The position numbers were made by a program, and so were the translations under genes. Below are positions 1-11,641 of a stretch of DNA of 64,000 nucleotides, one piece after another. Origin of the DNA: Tetrapyrgos nigripes (lineage: Eukaryota > Basidiomycota > Agaricomycetes > Agaricales > Campanellaceae); assembly GCA_013368315.1 (NCBI GenBank), contig JAACJM010000200.1, positions 62,001 through 126,000 on the forward strand. The letters run 5' to 3'. Under the pieces are notes generated by a model that worked only from the letters and a program-made list of their open reading frames with translations, had not been told where the DNA came from and made no database searches. How positions within the stretch are numbered: position 1 is the stretch's first letter; every line of letters starts with the position of its first letter.

Positions 1-51
1 TGCTTTCTGCACATATATCCAACTTGTCGTCGTTCATTTTTGCCAATTCCT

Positions 52-1667
52 ATGGCCGAGCCTCGCCCATGCACAATACCACATTCGAGGCGGGTCAATG
101 GCCCATGCACCTGCCCAAACTACAGCCCACATTCGTCATCTAACTGTCGAGATTGTGGGCACGCAGATGCCGACCATGTTGCAGCTGTCGACTCCATCAC
201 GCCGTTGCCATCCAGATCGCCTACGCCTGAGGTTCCTCCTCCATCCCGGACTCATGCGCACAGTTCTCGTCATGCTGCAGGCTCGTCGCAGCCCTCCAGT
301 AAAATCCAGGAGATCGTCGAGAACAACACGTCCCAGGCTTCAAAGAATCTATTGAAGAAGGTCCAAAAAGAAGTCAACAAGGGTCTTCGAGGAGGATCGG
401 ATCAATCCAACTCGCCATCGAAAGCCACATCTTCAACATCTAAAGCTGTCGTCAAAGCGTACGTCATCATTGATATGGGACTGAGTTCAGCCACTGACAT
501 TAGTTCTTCCTGAAGCAAACCTCAGGCATCTACCCAGAACAAACCCAGTCGTTTTGGTTACATCCTTGTAAATGTCTGGGGCTGCAAGCAGAACACGGTA
601 TGTCTCACTATACTTGACTGCTCCAAATAGGGTTCTCACGGCGTTTTCAGAGGGGAGCAATCAGCTTGAGGTCCAACGTTGCACCGAACAAGTCTACGTA
701 TGATCATTATGTCGTGTTGGGACTGGGCGCCTCTGATCTCAAGAATGGTATTGAAATCCCTCCTAACCTCAACCATGTCCGCCTCATCAAATTCCTTCGT
801 AAAATCATTCCTGCTTTCCGCTACCTATACCCCGACGACGCTATGGATGTCGACCTCACAGAGCCATCCCCTTGGATGCTTTGCTCAAAAATGAGGAACT
901 CTCTCGTACTTTGCCCTATCAAGCTTCCTGACTCTGGTGACCTGATTAGGAAAGGTACTTTGGAATCTAAGGCATTCTCAGATAGGGTGGTCATCATCGG
1001 TGTGTCCTTTTATATACCATTGTCGGGTCCATCACATATGCTAACTGTTCATTTGATACCAGCCACTCATGAAGCAATCTCCCGAAATGATATTTGGCTA
1101 AAGTGTCCCGAGATGGAGCTCGAAACGTTCAATACCAACTGGGAGACACTAGCTGGCTTAGAGGGACGTCAGGACGGTATGTTCAAATCTTCCATTACTG
1201 TTGTTTGGATAGACCATTGACATTTACCCGTAGATGAGTCAATGAATGAAGAAGATGGGGAGGACATTTGCCCAGCACTTGCAGACCGCACGAATGCTCA
1301 GAAGAGGAAGCATGACGAGTTGTCTGAAGACGAGGATGAGGATGAAGGTAATGTTTTTGTTGTTCTCCTTTATTCACCGGTCCTAAGTGATGTCGGCTCT
1401 CTGCACAGAACAAAGGCCAGCCAAGGCCTTGCGCCGATCCATTCGGAACAAGTCGAAGGGCAAAGCTAAAGGTATGTCATGTATCCTTTTGTCTGACCAG
1501 TGTGTACTCACAGATGAATTTTGGCAGCAATAGCCTTATCCGATGTTGACTCAGAGAACGAAGTCATTGATGTTGCTTCTGAGCTTCTTCCATTATCACC
1601 TGTAAAGAAGATCACAGACCCTTGGGATGCAAACCGCAAGTTCACTTTGCCCCGTGCTTCGCAGTGA
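52..1667 (+). CDS. Hypothetical Cys-rich N-terminal protein, 7 exons
   Basis: I do not recognise a named family. Seven exons (52-458, 516-597, 651-999, 1063-1176, 1234-1347, 1409-1471, 1528-1667) join in frame to give 422 residues. The first ATG in the open frame is at 52. The N-terminus (about residues 5-40) holds several Cys and His residues (CT...GPCTCP...NCRDCGHADADH), which could bind a metal. A Ser/Pro-rich linker follows, then a more structured middle containing FGYILVNVWGC and YDHYVVLGLGASD. The C-terminal third is acidic (DELSEDEDEDE) followed by a basic stretch (RRSIRNKSKGKAK), suggesting a nuclear protein. It converges tail to tail with the integrase gene at 1997-4067, so the two could belong to one mobile unit, but I see no terminal repeats to prove that. 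Intron borders are inferred from GT-AG and phase. Confidence 0.6.
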
Positions 1668-1680
1668 TCTTTTAGTGACT

Positions 1681-1900
1681 CAACAATACATATTGCCTCG
1701 TTTCACGGCTTTGAGATGTTTGGACATTCTAGACACTGCATACTGCTTACTTTACAGACATTCCTTAATCTACGGACTTATATCTCACCTCAACGATACA
1801 TATTGCCTTGTTTCACTGCTTTGAGATGATTAGACATTCTAGATACTGCATACTGCTTACTTTACAGACATTCCTTAATCTACGGACTTATCTCTCACAT
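1681..1900. repeat. Two-copy 110-bp tandem repeat
   Basis: The block beginning CAACAATACATATTGCCT at 1681 is repeated at 1791 (CAACGATACATATTGCCT) with few differences. It lies in the 3' intergenic space between two convergent genes. The open frames across it are not credible genes. Confidence 0.85.
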
Positions 1901-1996
1901 CTGACTGTCAGACTACTGCTTGACTACATGACATATCTATCACTCGACATCGTAGACCACACATTAGCTCTTTACCAGTACATAGAACCAATACAG

Positions 1997-4067
1997 TCAG
2001 TCAGGCAGGTTCAGTTGAGCCTTGATCGTATTATAAATTTCAAGTGCCCGAACCCAGTGTTCTGACCGTGGACGCCATTCAAGATCCGGCAGCTGTACTA
2101 GCAGCTCTCGGTTTCTTTTCTTCCCACTACAAATATGATAGAACGACGGATATTCACCATTGTCCCATTCCTCCAAACGTATGTTGTAGCCGTCCGGGAT
2201 GATATTGGCTTCATCTGCTTGCTGGAGACTTTGCACGAAAATATTTTCGGCAACCTGATTGCCTGCAAACGGATTCATAACACGAGGAACCTTCACAGAC
2301 GGTGCACTGAATTTATCTTCATCAGGCAACGATATGTCCTCCCACTCTGGATCATCTTCAGTGTCTGATTCTTGATGCAACCGGGTGTCATCGAGAGCAT
2401 CCTCTGGCGCATGACCAGCTCCAGTCTGACCTGGGAGTCTTTGAACATGACCCTCTATGCCGTACCCCTCCATGATCTCATCCTCGGATAAGCTGGCACA
2501 TTCATCGGGCGGGTTAGCGTTGAGATAAACACCATGCTTCAAGAGGCCATCAAGAAGCATTTCCTGAGACTTCATCAATCAAAGCATTCGAGAAACAATA
2601 TGGTGACGTACATCTGGAGATTGAAGGTGTCCCATTCCTGTCAACGGTTTACTATTCCATTCGCGCTGGAACTCTTTGCAATCTGCGTTGATTTGCTCAA
2701 GAAAAAGATGCTGTATGATCCATAGATGATATGGATTATGGCGCTGTAATCCGTGCAAGTCTTCCAGGCGAAAGAAGAATGCGCGCCATCTCCTGACAAA
2801 CTGCCTTCCCACCTCTACCCAGAGCCGTTCAATCCGAGTATTATGCGTAGATCTGAATATTTCGGAGTGAGAGACTATGTACAACGACATGAAAGAGATT
2901 CAGACGCACGATCCCCATATGAATGATCCCCGGTTGGGACCGTGCTGTACAGTTATCCACACTGCAACAGCTTTGTTTTCTTTACCTCGATCACCTCGAA
3001 TCCGGGACGGGACTGCATAATCCTCTACTGCTTGAACAAAAACCTCTAGAACTGTCGAGGCACGATTGTTATTGCTGGCTCGTATTCCAGTGACCTACAC
3101 GTATCCTTTTTGATCATTTGCTTCATAAACAAAGCTGAGACACTTACAGTCCTTGAGTAGCCATCAACCATCCCATGAATGACTATTCCCCATAAGATCA
3201 GTTTATGGTGGCCATCCAGGTGCCAGAGAGCATGCGGTCGTAACACTTTATACACTCGACGTGCTATTGCTTCACGAAGAGCTGTACGGTATACCCGGCC
3301 AAGCCCGTCTACTCGATGTATCGAATCAATGACACGGGACCTCTGCAACCGCAGATTTCTATTACGCAGATGAGAAATGACGTAGTTAATGCCTGAACCT
3401 GGATGCATGTTTCTGTAGTTTTTGACCAAATCATCAAGTGCGTCATCGGTGAGCTCGCTGTACTTGAAGTTGAGATTGTTTTCTTTGAGACGGTCACGTA
3501 GTGTCCGGGGGCTGACACCAATCGACTGTGCAAACGCCTTTCGTCGCATCTGCCTTTTTGGTGAATTGACAAGCAAAAGGAGATCAACATTGATTTCCTT
3601 GCGGGGTCGTCCAGGCTTTCCAGTAGAAACTGTTGTGACCGGTTGCAAAAAGTCAACCCGAGGATCATCTCTGGCAAGAATTAATTAGAATATATTTAGA
3701 GCTTTATTGGTTGCAGTACGAACTGATGCTTTACACTTCCTAAAGCCTGGGTCAAGTCATTGAGCAGTGCCACTAATGATACTGTGGCATCCTCTATCCA
3801 ATTGGTTGATATATGCTCGGTTTGGGCAAACTCCTCTAGCGTCAACAGAATATTTATCCCCTTCCCCGCAATCCTCTCTGCATGAATGGTGATGCGTGCT
3901 GCATCAGCTTCCATTGTGGCCACACGAGCAGCTTGAGAGTACAGAGACTCTAACTGATGATAGGCTTCATATACACTGGGCGAATATGCCTTCTCTGGAA
4001 AGGTAGAAGAAGATGGGAAAGGAGGCAGAGGTGGTAGGCCTGCCATTGTGAAGGGAGGATCAATCAA
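1997..4067 (-). CDS. DDE integrase-domain protein (Agaricomycete type), intact
   Basis: Probable integrase/transposase of the rve-like family widespread in Agaricomycetes. Exons on the minus strand are 4067-3737, 3668-3148, 3094-2910, 2852-2612 and 2563-1997, giving 614 residues in one frame. The acid triad is visible: D263 in HLDGHHKL, D319 in RGDRG and E353 in RIERLWVEV. The D-to-E gap of 33 residues is typical of retroviral-type integrase cores. A helix-turn-helix-like stretch (AFAQSIGVSPRTLRDRLKE) precedes the core, and an acidic tail (SDTEDDPEWEDISLPDED) follows. An apparent in-frame TGA near 2578 disappears because it lies in a 48-nt intron (2564-2611, GTACGT to CTCAG) that restores SPD-EMLLDGLLKHGVY. 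The exact first intron (3669-3736) is the least certain. No break is seen, so the gene may be functional. Confidence 0.85.
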
Positions 4068-4182
4068 CGATGAGTACTAGTTCTCCCTCTGAGGCTGTGA
4101 GAAATTTGCATCTGTTTGCCCTTGGTTCATGTCAGCCTCGTGCAACTACCCTCCGCATTTACTACGTCTGACAGTCTTCTCA

Positions 4183-5284
4183 ATGGCCACGGGTACAGAA
4201 CTATCTCCTCACGCTGCGTTCTCCTTCCCAGGTGGAGATCTATTCATTGCCGTATGTTCATTTTCTCCATTGTTGATTAGAAGGCTGAGTATCATCTGAT
4301 GCTGTCAGGTGGAGACCACGCTCTTCTGCGTTCACAAGGATGTTGTCGCAACGAGAATCATGCCGCTTCACGATGTATTGGGCTCTGGACTTCCCCAGCC
4401 AGCAGAAGGTGCTGAAGGGATTACAGCTGCCAAGCCAATTCACCTATCTGGAGTTACCACTGTCGAGTTTGAGGCGTTTCTCCAATGCATCTATGACGTG
4501 TGCGTCCCTCTTTCCTCCAGCTCTTTGATTATTCTGACATATAATTCTCAGCAATATGCACATAGACCCGACCCCGAAGCCCGTTCACTTCTGGCTAGGT
4601 GTTCGCCGGCTCAGTGACATGTGGGAATGGCCGCAACTGACGAATTACGCTATGAAGCAAGTCACCAACGCTGATAATGGTGTCGTAGACCCCTTCCAGA
4701 AACTGTTGCTAGGCTACAAGTATGGGGTTATGGAATGGGTGTACGCTCTACGTTCTATCTATTTTCGGGGTTCGAAAATTGCACAAGCTGTGAACAAGGA
4801 TGAGTTTGGTGGTACGTACACTGTCCTCCTGAAGTTTTGCTCATCAGAGCTGATTACCTTCGCAGTGGTTTTGACAAGTGATGAGCTTCATTTTCTCAAC
4901 TGGACTCTCCGTGACGGCTCAGCGCTCATTGATCGAACCATCTCTGAGCTTATTCAGGACTGCCCTCGCATGTCATCTGCTGATGATGACGACTGGAGTT
5001 GCTCAAAATGTGATAATCATCAACGCTGCGTCAAGGCCCTCTCCGCTGGCTGGAATCATGTTCGTACCCATCTTTCTGGATTGGCTAGAGACGGAAAGTG
5101 TGGCTTGAGCTGGGATTTAATGGACTCTATTGAACGCTATCAGTTCAATGGTATGGACCCTCGCTGCCGGGTGATTGTCATGAGGGACCTCAGTTGCCGC
5201 TTGATAGAGTTCTATCACAGGATCTGTCAGGCGGTGGCTGATCGTATCTTAGGTCTCGATTTGCCAGTAGAGTCAGATGTATAA
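4183..5284 (+). CDS. BTB/POZ-domain protein
   Basis: Four exons (4183-4251, 4309-4499, 4552-4811, 4866-5284) give 312 residues. The N-terminal half is a BTB fold, recognised by DLFIAVETTLFCVHKDVVATR followed by a variable loop, then GVTTVEFEAFLQCIYDV. These basidiomycete BTB proteins usually have a short BTB followed by a helical tail, as here (FWLGVRRLSDMWEWPQL). They are presumed protein-protein interaction modules, some acting as CUL3 adaptors; a specific partner cannot be read from the sequence. The C-terminal region has a Cys pair cluster (WSCSKCDNHQRC). The start ATG is the first in frame and leaves a short leader before the BTB core. No disruption is seen. Confidence 0.85.
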
Positions 5285-5639
5285 TTACTTCTCTGCATTG
5301 CTATTTCCTCTCTTAAAGAGCCTACAATCCATATCACAATTTATTAATCAGTCTACAATCTCTTCGTTGGTTCCATGCTACTTATATACTATGCTGTTTC
5401 ATCCGAGTCTAGTCCAGGAAGATAGGTACATAACTTAGGGCAACGACATGCAGCTTTAGTTTATCTTATGATCTGAGAATTGACCTTCAAATTCCAGTGG
5501 CGCAAATTTGAGAGAGGCCGTGCACGAGATAGCAAAGCTTCAGTGTTAGTCGTGATAACCCAGTGAGATTTGATATAAACTCAGATGCTGATTCGGGTCT
5601 GCAAGTATTCGGATCTCTCCATGACGATTCAGCATCGTA
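5285..5639. other. Intergenic, nothing recognised
   Basis: This is the AT-rich 3' flank of the BTB gene. No credible coding frame, tRNA or repeat was seen. Confidence 0.5.
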
Positions 5640-6170
5640 ATAATTTGGATTCGGTACTTACTTAGTGAATTCGGACGTCAATCCTCTCAATTCGGTACAC
5701 TTCTTTTAATTCGGCACTTACTTCACGCATTCTCGGTCGTTGATCTTCTCAATTCGGTACCCACTTCACAAGTTCGGTCGTTGATCTTCTTGATTCGGTA
5801 CCCACACCTTTCTGAATTCGGCATTTTGTTGTCAATTCGGACGTCACGCGTCACGCTTTTGATAGTTCAGAAGGCCTTGTTGGATTAATGAAATAGTTCT
5901 AAGTCAGAAATAATACTTTTCGCCATAGTACACAATATGATTCGGTACTGATTTTATGTATTCGGTGGTTGAGCTCATGAATTCGGTACTCAACTTCGTG
6001 AGTGCGGACTTGAACTCTCGGAATTGTATATTTGACCTCTCTGAATTCGGGATTCGAATGTCAATTCGGATGTCACTTGTCACGCTTTTGATAGTGCGGG
6101 AGGCCTCTTTCCATTCAAAAATGGTGTTTTTAGGCGGAAATAATATTTGCCACAATAATACAGCATACAT
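5640..6170. repeat. Degenerate ATTCGG-rich repeats with a 235-bp duplication
   Basis: The hexamer ATTCGG or close variants recur more than a dozen times between 5645 and 6075, often as AATTCGGTAC followed by CYYACTTC. Around 5730-5800 the spacing is near 40 bp (CGGTCGTTGATCTTCT appears twice). At a larger scale, about 5820-5940 is repeated in diverged form at about 6055-6170; both copies share the block CACGCTTTTGATAGT and a GAAATAATA-type stretch. The second copy overlaps the P450 relic. Confidence 0.7.
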
Positions 6171-6383
6171 TCCTGAGGATTGCATAACGGCGTACCATAA
6201 ATCCTCTTCCATTCCGCTAGTATATGCCATGACTTCACAGTCCGGAGCTGCAGAGCGTTCCCTAGAAGAGAAATCCCCCAAGGACCTGGAGGATAGCGCA
6301 TAGAACGATTTCTGCAAATTCTCCGGAAAAGATAGAGTCAGGATGCATAGGAAGACCGATACGATGGAAGTCATCGAATTCAT
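5900..6383 (-). pseudogene. Cytochrome P450 N-terminal fragment, broken
   Basis: On the minus strand a hydrophobic anchor (MTSIVSVFLCILTLS, about 6374 downward) is followed, in another frame, by RYPPGPWGISLLGNALQL and KSWHILAEWKRIYG. That is the proline-rich hinge and first helix of fungal microsomal P450s. The anchor and hinge are in different frames, so at least one frameshift separates them. Nothing resembling the I-helix, ExxR or haem-Cys motifs follows; the sequence dissolves into ATTCGG repeats. The piece YYCGKYYF is echoed about 230 bp further on as YYGEKYYF because of a local duplication. It is a dead fragment of a monooxygenase gene. Confidence 0.6.
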
Positions 6384-7381
6384 GATCGTTGGTCAGACTC
6401 ACCTTCAATGCCTAGAGCTGTTTATAAGCAGACAAGTTAAAGTTCTGTCATTCAATACTTAGGAGATTGGATGACAGGCTCTATGCTTCTCAGTCTAATC
6501 TTAGAAGGAGGAAGAGGACGATTATACTATTACCTAGGCTACCATCAAGGTATACACCGGGGGACCGGGAGGCATCCCGTTGTACCTAGCGATAGAATAG
6601 TACATCATCGTCTTGGGATCAACCACTCCCCGGGAGGACGAGCTCGCAGTCCGTTTAAACTGCTGTAGATCCATCCAGTTCTGGTGACCACCAAGAAGGA
6701 GAACAGTCAGTGTATTCTTGTACAAACTCTGCCATTCGCAACATATAATGAGAAGTTTCAGTTTCTTGGCACCGTACAACTGTAAAGCGGAGTCTTTCAC
6801 CAGTTAGCCTCAGGCCTCAGAGTAAACGAGAACAGGGTTTATATTCGAGCCACAGAAGTGGGCAGTCCTATGAGTAGGCGTCTACAAGACGAGGCGGCGA
6901 GGCGACGATGGTGAAAGTAGGTAGGAAGAAAAGAACTACTTATCTAATAGACAGATTATGTACGATATCCGTGGTAATTTACTAAATATAGTAACACCCG
7001 TTACAACAACCCAGCGTATTCGTTCCCTAGTCCACGCAGACAGTCGCTGATCTCATAATCCAGCTTCTCATCCGACCATGCCCTTCATGCTATGATCGAT
7101 GTCTACAGGGTATGTAGTATCTCCAAGACAGAGTCCATACCGACCGTTCGACCAGACATCTCCCAATTAATTGCTACTGTTCAGACGAGGTGTAATGGAA
7201 CGACGTAAGTATCTTGTATTCTGTTTCTTTGAGTTTGCTACGTCTCAATTTACCATACTTGCAATGTAATTGATGCTTCGGGCATGTCTCGGGCATCCAT
7301 TTTCTCTTTCTTTCTTTCCTTTTCTACAACATTTAATTACATATATAAGTATCTCAGTATGTACTCTTGTAATAACCTTTC
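6384..7381. other. Intergenic, nothing firmly recognised
   Basis: No gene is supported. A short minus-strand frame near 6540 contains NGMPPGPPVYTL, faintly like another P450 hinge, but no neighbouring P450 sequence supports it. Confidence 0.4.
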
Positions 7382-8045
7382 CTACCTCGCAATACACATC
7401 TGTGTTTGAACCTTACATCTTGACTGATCGTAAGTCGGCATCCTTAGTAACGCGAAAGCTTGCCTTGACTTAAGTACCTTTTTCTCACTACTGATCATCT
7501 CAGAGTCTCCTGAACCCGAACCGAACCCGTGGTTCATTACACGAGGGAAATTTTCTTCGACTTCGTCTCGTGCTTCTCGTATGAACGTACGTACATATCT
7601 GCATCTCGGAAACGAATAGAGGTGGTCATCTGTCCGAGTCATAGGAACAAATTGCTGCGGCTCATAGACAGAAAGAATCAAGAACTCACGATAGTATTAC
7701 CATGTTCTTCTTCAGCACTGATGCGTGGATGTTGGGTACCACCTCGTTACCCTCCGAATCCTTCACGCCTTCCAATCCCAAGATAGTCGCTATCGATAAA
7801 TAATGAATTGTTGGCCACATGTTCTTGAACCCATGCCGCGTAATAAACTCCTCCTCCTCCCCCTCCGTCGGGCGTAGATGCTGGTTACTCGCCATGCGTT
7901 GTGGATCTGCGGGCTCAGGTTTTTCCCTGACGTCATAGCTGTACAGTTTTCCGGCATTCACCGCAAGTTGATAGGGGTGTGAGTTTGAGCCGTCGAAACA
8001 GCAAGTAACATGTAACCGAGGTATTGCCGAGCTAGATCGTAGCAA
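7382..8045 (-). CDS. Possible hypothetical protein, two exons
   Basis: Two consecutive minus-strand frames look protein-like and can be joined by a short intron (GTAATA to TATGAG, about 45 nt near 7660-7705). Joined, KNM is followed directly by PQQFVPMTRTDD. The first part contains LAVNAGKLYSYDVREKPEPADPQ and HGFKNMWPTIHYLSIATILGLEG. I do not recognise a family, no convincing ATG starts the first exon, and the 3' exon tails off into low-quality sequence. It may be a partial gene or a relic. Confidence 0.25.
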
Positions 8046-8451
8046 TGAACACTGCAGTACTTACATGTAGATAGCAAGGGTAGATACTACGGTCTGCTAG
8101 GATAATTAAACAACGCAACGCAACGCCATTATGAGCGAAGCGACCTAACAACCTACAAAAACACAAACCCAAAGTGACAAGCAGAAAGCACAAGGAGCAC
8201 ATCAATGCGTCGTAAGCAAATAAGAAAAGTAAGTATCCACCAAACAGCAAAGCAGTAGCCAGCTAATCAGAGCTAAGCAATCATTACAGGAAGACAAACA
8301 ATGAACAAGTCCTGACCAAAGACCAGAAAGTAAACCAAGGAACGATGTATGTACATGTGGAAATCAAAAAATTGTCTGACGAAACCAAGAGGACTGAATC
8401 TAGAAGCCAAGAGCCAGACCTATGTTTTGGAACCAAGTCTCCACCTCAACT

Positions 8452-10325
8452 TCAATTCTTCCACCCATTAACCCTCTCAAAAGCCGAAGTACTAGCATTC
8501 GCTCCACCCTGAGTCATCCCAACATTAGTAGGAGAATTGCTAAAGGCACTAAAACCCTTTGCACTCCCCTTCCTCTCCAAACCGCCAGTCCCAGTGATAG
8601 TGTTCATCGAAGAAGCCGTCATTGGGGTGACCGTTCCACCATAAGCCTGAGAGGGGGATAAGGCAGAGGAAGGAGATGCATTCGATGGAGAAGTGACGTT
8701 GGAAGTCGAGACGGTGACTACGGGTGGACCGCCGGCATTGGTTGTAGCGTTAGAACCGGGACCCTTGACACTCCTCGTCCTAGCAACTCCAATTCCAGCA
8801 ACACCGGCAGCAGCAGTCGTTGGACCGATAGCTGTCATATCAGCGTATTTGGAGCCGATACCGTAGTTGTAGTTGTAGGTGGCTGGGATAGCTGCTGGGG
8901 AAGGTGCGATGGGGTTGGCGTTGGCGTATCCGGTGGGAGAGGTCCTTCCGTATCCGTACCCATATCCTCCAGCATTACCAGCAGCGGTTGCACCATATCC
9001 ATAAGCTGCATTCGAGACATTCCCAGTATACCCTCCAGAAACCGAAGTCGTATCCGCATAGGCCATAGGTGGCTGCCTCAAACTGCCAGTAGACACCTGA
9101 CTCGTTCTCGACTGTGACCTAGAAAGCGCACCAACACCCCCTCCGTTGTCCAAGTTGGAAACGTCAAAGTTGACTCCGCCTTTGGCGCTGCCGCCATAGT
9201 TGTTAAAGTCGGATTCCCATTCAGCGTCGAGGCGGTGTCTGCGACGGCTACGGAAGACTTTGAAGAGAATGACGGAGACGACGAGGAGAGCGATTACGCC
9301 GGCGACGGTTGAGATACCAATGATGGCGGGTTTGCTCAAAGCGGATGAGCTGAAAGAGTTAAAGATGGCATCAGTACATCAGACAGTCACGACGTCGACA
9401 ACAATACAAAGAAATATTATGATGGAAATATATGAAGCATTAAATGATGGCATACGAGGATACTGATACGTCGTGGATGACAAGATGAGGAAGGTTGGGT
9501 TGACAACCAAATTGCCAAGAAGATGCGGACAAACAACTCACGATTTATTGTTATCAGCCGCTGCAATGGACCCCCCGGGGTCTGCGTTGGATCAAGGACA
9601 AACTGGGTTGAGGTTGAAGTTTCACCCTGGTTTACTACCGACAAACTCGCACCGGTCGCACCAGAGTTGATGGGAGTGGTCGCACTGCCATCAGCAGAAG
9701 CGGTCGATGATGCAGATGTCTCGGTAGTCTCGGTCGAGACAGCTGAAATGGTAGAACTTCCATTGGTGGCTGCGGTGGAACTGGAGCCCGTTGCAGAAGG
9801 GGAAACAGTGACGGAGGTGTTCGTATCCGTGTTAGTCGTAGTGCTGGAGGTGTTTGTATTTCCGGTAGCACTCGCGGCGGCGGCGTTGGAGACGGTTTGG
9901 GAAGTAGCAGTTTGGGACGCATTTGTAGCAGATGCGGTACTACTCTTACTACCAGAACCATTACCGCTGGTAGACGCTGACGCCGTATTGGTATTGGAGG
10001 CAGTATCGCTCGTTGAAGAGGCGGTAGATGAAGCACTTTGCCCCGTTGTCTGAGTGGCGTCAGTTTGAGTTAGTGACTCAGAAGTGGCGGTATTCGTTGA
10101 CGAAGCCCCTTGGGAAGCAGCGCTGGACGTCTCAAAGGTAAGTTTGAAGACTTGAAGGAAAGACGCGGACGACGCACCCGGAATCCGAATCTCCAGCAGC
10201 TGCATTATCCAAGTCAACAAGTGCAGTAGAGGTTCCAGCCCCAGGAGCCAAGTTAGAATTACTGCCTGTAGCGAAATTTCGAGGTATAAGTACAGTTTTC
10301 AATGGAAGTAAGCGTACTTACTCAT
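8452..10325 (-). CDS. Ser/Thr-rich single-pass membrane protein (Mid2/WSC-sensor-like)
   Basis: Minus-strand exons 10325-10322, 10265-10178, 10122-9542, 9462-9456 and 9349-8452 sum to 525 residues. The extracellular part (about residues 30-220) is almost all Ser, Thr, Ala and Asn, as in heavily O-mannosylated wall sensors. One membrane span (about residues 235-255, AIIGISTVAGVIALLVVSVI) is followed by a basic stop-transfer RSRRRHRL. The cytoplasmic tail of about 260 residues is rich in Gly, Tyr, Ser and Asn. No clear N-terminal signal peptide is seen, and exon 1 carries only ATGA. The 7-nt exon is required to keep frame when the strong donor GTGAGT at 9541 is used. The family resemblance to cell-wall stress sensors is by architecture only. 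Confidence 0.65.
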
Positions 10326-11641
10326 TGTTACCACTGAAGCGAGAAAGACAGAAAATGAAAGAAAATGAAAGAAATATACAAACGAGCGTCAAGCTTCAGG
10401 TGAAATGAAAGATAGAAAGAGGAGAAAAACGGCCCAGCCTGTCGTAGCTACTGGCAGCTGGTGGAACTAGAAGGAGGACAAGGAGGACGACTTCGCTTCC
10501 AGGCACACGTGACACGTGACCGGCCTAGGCATGACTTCCATGTTGAGCGACGAGCGGTGATTTTTCTGCATAACCGGAGTGATCTCCAACCCTGAAATCG
10601 TCGTAGTTGTCAGTAATGGCCGCAGAGAGACTTCCTCACCGCCGATCGCAACGACTTCAACATCTGCAGAACCATAAAACGATGGGGAAATACTATCGAG
10701 TGGCATGCACTTTGACGATGACATCCAAATGACATCGGCTCAATGCCTGGTGGATCTACATCTGGGTCCTCCTTCAATGCACAGCAAGTCTCTTGCCCTG
10801 TCGAAGTACATAGGTCCAGCCTGTGAAAGCTACCTGAAGATTAAGATGCTCCAACTCAGAGTTCCTAATGGTTAATTGCTGAGATATGGAGGGCTCCATG
10901 GAGGACTGTCAACCAGGTTGATACTCGGCAACAACAGAAATGTTTTCAACGTACTTTCGCTTGACATAGTTGGCGCAATGGTGAAACGGCGCTTGACCCT
11001 TGGAGGTCGGGGATCATAGTCCGTCTCGGTAAAATATACAGATGCGAATGGTCCTTCAGATCAAGTAGAACCAAGGTCAAGTCTTAAACCACTGTAGTAG
11101 TCCCTAGAGTTGAAGTCATTGCTCGTACGTCTTGCAATCCAGTTTTCTCCGAAAAGCTTTATTTGATCGGAATTCTGGTTGGGATTGGCAACTCTACACC
11201 CGGCACATTCGTGAAGGACACCGTGTCTAGTACGGCCCGACATACCTTTCTGGATAGCCCTTCCCAAAATTGTCAGGCCAGGTTTACTGACATGGATTTG
11301 TTAGGATAGCTCACTATCTCAGATGTCCCAGTATGTGCTTGATTGATGTATTCTTTCCAACAAATGCATTGTCAGTTTCCACATCTTCTGAGGCCATATC
11401 GTCCATCCACATACAACAATTTCGTCATTCTGCTTCTCCCATGCCAGCAGTTGCCAGTTCGAGCATGATCAAACATGGCCTGCATCCTTTAACAAGTAAT
11501 ATCCAGACAGACATACAGACATATACTTCTTCCGGGTGTCTCCCTGATTAATTAGCCTTGTATCTGACGCGAGAGCAAAATTGTCTATCAAAGACAGTAT
11601 GAGATTAGGCCAATGACGTTGGCTCTCTTCGGAGAACCAGT
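10326..11641. other. Intergenic, nothing recognised
   Basis: Short open frames here show no domain or splice pattern I can support. GA-rich stretches lie at 10340-10420, upstream of the membrane-protein gene. Confidence 0.4.

Noticed and set aside
2564..2611. Nonsense mutation in the integrase gene
   Set aside because: The TGA lies in a phase-0 GT-AG intron whose removal restores a family-like sequence.
6534..6800. Second P450 hinge (MPPGPP) on the minus strand
   Set aside because: Only six matching residues with no following helix or other P450 motif.
9523..10053. 176-codon plus-strand frame rich in Val, Ala and Glu
   Set aside because: It is the antisense shadow of the Ser/Thr-rich exon.
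10970..11035. Possible tRNA-like sequence with TGGCGCAATGG
   Set aside because: An A-box-like string is present but there is no GTTCRA B box and no cloverleaf.
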